Shown one piece after another: positions 61,075-64,000 of a stretch of DNA of 64,000 nucleotides. The notes under the pieces are model-generated. The model worked only from the letters and a program-made list of their open reading frames with translations, did no database searches and was not told where the DNA came from. Numbering within the stretch: position 1 is the stretch's first letter; every line of letters starts with the position of its first letter. The position numbers and the translations under genes are program-made. The stretch is from positions 1 to 64,000 of the forward strand of contig CANOZK010000005.1 in assembly GCA_947571775.1 (NCBI GenBank), given 5' to 3'. This DNA is from an uncultured Lachnospiraceae bacterium. Lineage in GTDB: Bacteria > Bacillota > Clostridia > Lachnospirales > Lachnospiraceae.

Positions 61075-62244
61075 CTATTGCTCCAGCAGCACTTCTATTG
61101 CCTTTTGCAGTTGGTTATCCTCTTTCCCGTTCTCCTTGAGTTCCACTTTCTCGTCCGGCTCAATGCCCACTCCGTTGATATTGACACCGTTGGGCGTATA
61201 ATAATTGGATATGGTCAACTTTAGGGCGCTGCCGTCCCCTAGATCCTTGACGGTCTGCACAACTCCTTTTCCATAAGTAGTCGTTCCCACGATGGTTCCC
61301 ACCTGATGGTCTTTTACCGCTCCGGCAAAAATCTCCGATGCGCTGGCACTGTTTCCATTGACCAGAATCGCCAGTGGAATATCAATCGGCGTTTTTCCAT
61401 CGCAGAGTTCTTCCTCCCGCTTTCCGTATTTATCCTCTGTATAGACGATCAGCCCTTTGGGAAGGATGGTATTTAAGACGTCGCAGACCGAGGTCAAAAG
61501 TCCGCCCGGATTGTCCCGCAGATCGATGATCATCCGCTGCATTCCCTGCTCCTCCAGATCCGCCTTTGCATTCTGGTACTGCTCAAACGTCACATCTGTA
61601 AATTCGTAAATGGCAAGATAGCCGATTTGATCGTCCAGCATTTCATGGCTTACCACTGGAACCTTGATCTCCTCTTTTAGCACATCCAGCTCCAAATAAT
61701 CCTTCTCGCCCTCTCTGGCAATCGTCAAATGGACCGGATTGACATTCGGATCTTTGATTTCTTTTGCCACCGTAGTCAGATCCATGTCCGCCACATCTTT
61801 GCCATTGACCTGATAGAGCACATCCCCTGCCTGCAAGCCGGCCTTTGCTCCTGGTGCATCCTCATAACAGCGCGCCAGAGTCACCAGACCTTCTTTGCCC
61901 TGCTGCATCACTACGCCAATTCCTTCGTAACGGCCCTGGGTTTCCTCATTGAGGGCTCCATACTCCTCAATGGTATAATACCGGGAATAGGGATCGCCCA
62001 GGCCGTTTACCATGCCCGCATACATCCCTTCCTGCAGCTCCTCTGTATTCACATCATTTAGATAATACATGTCAATCAGACCTTCCAGGTAACTGATTTT
62101 ATCTAAGTTTTCTTTGTTGGTCAACGTTCCTCCAACCTTGGACTGTCCCGCTGTCGTATACGTATAAAATCCTCCTGCAGATACCAATGCCATCAGCAGA
62201 AGGCCCAAAAGAAAGCCTTTGAAAAATTTTCCACGATGATCCAT
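61075..62244 (-). CDS. S41 family C-terminal processing peptidase
   Basis: Membrane-anchored protease of the CtpA/CtpB family, 389 residues: N-terminal membrane helix (about 8-30), PDZ domain (about 95-185) and the S41 domain with catalytic Ser in GNSASASE and Lys in TTYGKGVVQ. CtpB of this family signals in sporulation, while others process cell-wall enzymes. The ATG at 62244 has AGGAG five bases upstream. It lies downstream of ftsEX, a common arrangement. Confidence 0.94.
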   Translation of the reverse strand: MDHRGKFFKGFLLGLLLMALVSAGGFYTYTTAGQSKVGGTLTNKENLDKISYLEGLIDMYYLNDVNTEELQEGMYAGMVNGLGDPYSRYYTIEEYGALNEETQGRYEGIGVVMQQGKEGLVTLARCYEDAPGAKAGLQAGDVLYQVNGKDVADMDLTTVAKEIKDPNVNPVHLTIAREGEKDYLELDVLKEEIKVPVVSHEMLDDQIGYLAIYEFTDVTFEQYQNAKADLEEQGMQRMIIDLRDNPGGLLTSVCDVLNTILPKGLIVYTEDKYGKREEELCDGKTPIDIPLAILVNGNSASASEIFAGAVKDHQVGTIVGTTTYGKGVVQTVKDLGDGSALKLTISNYYTPNGVNINGVGIEPDEKVELKENGKEDNQLQKAIEVLLEQ

Positions 62245-62307
62245 ACTCACTCCTCAATGGCAACAGTTCGGACGCCTTCACTGTTACGTATTTCGCAGGA
62301 ACACGCC

Positions 62308-62341
62308 GACAGGCCGCCTCCCCGCGGAGTTTTGGCCTGCC
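62308..62341 (-). other. Hairpin between ftsX and the S41 protease gene
   Basis: GACAGGCC and GGCCTGCC pair (8 bp with one G-U on RNA) enclosing a small CTCC/GGAG stem with GCGG loop, inside the 149-base gap. No U run or clear promoter is seen nearby, so it may be an RNA stability or processing element. Confidence 0.4.
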
Positions 62342-62393
62342 AGCACTTGTGAATGTAGCCTGCATTACTATTTTTATCCATTTTTCACAGCAT

Positions 62394-63302
62394 TTATACC
62401 TTTAAATGTTTCCTGGTTGTAAATAGACTGCCGAAAAAGCCAATGCCCATGCCCAACACCAGGCTGACCGGCAACAGTACTTGGAACACCTGTCCCACCG
62501 GCACGAACTGCAAAATCCCGTCCAACACCTGGAATTTTTTCAGAATATAGGTAATGACCTGGTTATACATCACGAACAGCACAGCCAACGGAATGGCGGC
62601 TCCAATCAGCCCCAGGATGATTCCCTCCAGCAAAAAAGGCGTGCGGACAAAGAGATCCGTAGCTCCGATCAGCTTCATAATCCCGATTTCCTCCCGACGA
62701 ATTGTAATACCGGTAGAAACCGTGTTGCTGATCAGAAAAATGGCAACGATCAGCAAAATGACAATGATACTGATCGAGATCGTCGCAACCAAACGGTTAA
62801 ACGTCCCCAAGGTCTTGGCGGCGCGTTCAGACTGCCGCACTTCACGCACGCCCTCAAGCCCTTCAATATAGGCGACCAGATCGCTTTGCTCCTCAATTTG
62901 TTTTACATAAACTTCATAATTGGAAGAATTTGCCAGGGGATTATCATCCTGAAAACCTTCCGCAGCGTCTTTTGACTCCCCGAAATACTGGTCCCGAAAC
63001 TCTTCCCAGGCTTGTTCTGCCGATACATACCTGATTTCCAAAACCTCCGGGCGCGCCTCAATCCGTTTGCCTACATCTTCAATCACCTCGTCGCCCACAT
63101 TTTCCTCAAACAAGACCGTAATGGGCACATCTTCCTCTACCCCTTTTACAATGTGATTGACATTGGTAACAATGGAATAGAAAATGCCAAAGATAAAAAT
63201 ACAGGCTGCCATCGTGACAATGGACGCCAGGGAAAACATCCAGTTCCTGGCAATATTTTTAAATCCCTGTTTCAGTTCGTAGACGATCGTGCTAATCCTC
63301 AT
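62394..63302 (-). CDS. ftsX: Cell division protein FtsX
   Basis: Membrane half of the FtsEX complex that activates cell-wall hydrolases at the septum or at the start of sporulation. Of 302 residues, one N-terminal helix (about 20-45), an extracellular loop (about 50-165), then three helices (170-200, 220-250, 270-295). Segments RREEIGIMKLIGATDLFVRTPF are typical. The ATG at 63302 lies 11 bases inside ftsE. A LytM-type peptidase, a possible client, is at 38039. Confidence 0.95.
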   Translation of the reverse strand: MRISTIVYELKQGFKNIARNWMFSLASIVTMAACIFIFGIFYSIVTNVNHIVKGVEEDVPITVLFEENVGDEVIEDVGKRIEARPEVLEIRYVSAEQAWEEFRDQYFGESKDAAEGFQDDNPLANSSNYEVYVKQIEEQSDLVAYIEGLEGVREVRQSERAAKTLGTFNRLVATISISIIVILLIVAIFLISNTVSTGITIRREEIGIMKLIGATDLFVRTPFLLEGIILGLIGAAIPLAVLFVMYNQVITYILKKFQVLDGILQFVPVGQVFQVLLPVSLVLGMGIGFFGSLFTTRKHLKV

Positions 63303-63978
63303 AGTGATATTCCCCTTCTTGTTCATCGCTGATGATCACGCCTTTTCGCATGGCAACCACGCGTTTTTTCATAGCGTTTACGATTTCCTTATTGTGAGTA
63401 ACTACCACAACCGTTGTTCCCCTGTCGTTGATCTCTTCCAACAGCCGCATGATTTCCGCCGCATTCTGGGGATCCAGATTTCCAGTGGGCTCATCCGCCA
63501 GCAGGATATCCGGCCGATTGACCAGGGCGCGGGCAAGGGCCACTCTCTGCTGTTCGCCTCCTGACAGCTCTTTTGGACGAGAACGGTACTTCTCCGCTAA
63601 TCCAACCAGAGTCAGCATTTCTGGAACCCTTTTGCGGATCACTCTGGTCGGCCTTCCGATTACACGCTGAGCAAAAGCCACGTTTTCATATACATTCCGA
63701 TCTTTCAGCAGACGGAAGTCCTGAAAGACCACCCCCAGCTTCCTGCGGTATTTCGCTATCTGGCGGCGCTTCATCGTTCTCAAATTTATTCCGTCCACCA
63801 TCACCGTCCCGGACGAAGCATCCAACTCCTTTAACAGCAGTTTGATCAACGTCGATTTCCCCGAACCGCTGTTTCCTACAATAAATACAAACTCTCCTTT
63901 ATCAATATGAAGATTGGCATTTTTGACCGCAGGCTGCCCCTTGGAGTATGTCTTGCTCACATCTACCAGATCAATCAT
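63292..63978 (-). CDS. ftsE: Cell division ATP-binding protein FtsE
   Basis: ABC-type ATPase partner of FtsX, 228 residues, with Walker A GNSGSGKSTLI, signature LSGGEQQRVALARAL, Walker B ILLADEPTGNLD and the H-loop VVTHNKE. The ATG at 63978 has GGAGGAGG immediately upstream (63983-63993); any promoter lies outside the window. Confidence 0.97.
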   Translation of the reverse strand: MIDLVDVSKTYSKGQPAVKNANLHIDKGEFVFIVGNSGSGKSTLIKLLLKELDASSGTVMVDGINLRTMKRRQIAKYRRKLGVVFQDFRLLKDRNVYENVAFAQRVIGRPTRVIRKRVPEMLTLVGLAEKYRSRPKELSGGEQQRVALARALVNRPDILLADEPTGNLDPQNAAEIMRLLEEINDRGTTVVVVTHNKEIVNAMKKRVVAMRKGVIISDEQEGEYHYED

Positions 63979-64000
63979 AAAGTATCCTCCTCCAGTTAAT

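Noticed and set aside
62099..62365. 88-codon minus frame between ftsX and the S41 gene
   Set aside because: Mostly overlaps the protease gene in another frame; no ribosome site or recognisable product.
1..64000. rRNA, tRNA, transposase, integrase or phage genes
   Set aside because: None could be recognised on either strand.

Overview
The window looks like a chromosomal segment of a spore-forming, low-to-medium GC Firmicute of class Clostridia, most probably a Lachnospiraceae relative. The basis is gene content: a small acid-soluble spore protein, YlbJ and a GerW/YtfJ protein (sporulation), RecU, YlxR and YlxQ, the HisZ-dependent short HisG, a four-cysteine L28, and several small families typical of that group. 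No rRNA, tRNA, CRISPR array, transposase or phage gene was found. Promoters, start codons and terminators are read by eye; domain and ligand assignments come from remembered family motifs, not from searches.

Layout. (1) 1-15998, minus strand: the translation and RNA-maturation island rimP-nusA-ylxR-ylxQ-infB-rbfA-nrnA-truB-ribF, followed by two genes not normally part of it (a Na/Pi cotransporter and a GT2-TagF glycosyltransferase fusion), then rpsO and the 5' part of pnp. (2) 16000-22160: YebC, a large secreted BspA-type leucine-rich-repeat protein with an N-terminal papain-like domain, a MazF toxin with no adjacent antitoxin, and the NAD(P)HX repair enzyme. (3) 22200-24120, plus strand: a DtxR/MntR-type regulator overlapping a SstT serine/threonine transporter. 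(4) 24100-30560: two small proteins, nagA, pyruvate carboxylase, a PH-domain protein and a CzrA-like zinc-type ArsR repressor. (5) 30569-34224: a reduced histidine operon hisZ-hisG-hisB-hisIE, whose last gene carries a degenerate HisF-like domain. (6) 34300-43560: RecU, LepB, pseudouridine synthase, HAD phosphatase, alarmone synthetase, LytM-type peptidase, PepD, YlbJ, a coiled-coil protein, CoaD, RsmD and an MgsA homologue. (7) 43750-51170: spore protein, DUF6465, RecG, FakA, Asp23, L28, a 46-residue membrane protein, GerW, DUF2953 and a conserved hypothetical. (8) 51168-64000: Nudix hydrolase, a class B PBP with an FtsW/RodA partner, U32 peptidase, ZapA, RuvBA, alanine racemase, DegV, an S41 protease, and FtsX/FtsE.

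How it works together. Most of the window is housekeeping: ribosome assembly and initiation, recombination (RecU, RecG, RuvAB), cell envelope and division (PBP, RodA, ZapA, FtsEX, Alr, LytM) and fatty-acid activation (FakA with a FakB-like DegV). The less ordinary material is a histidine operon lacking five enzymes and ending in a pseudo-HisF-HisIE fusion, an MgsA homologue with changed active-site residues, the metal-type regulator coupled to an amino-acid transporter, the orphan zinc sensor, the multidomain secreted LRR protein, and compact palindromic intergenic elements near mazF and the Nudix gene. I see no clearly new defence or mobile system.
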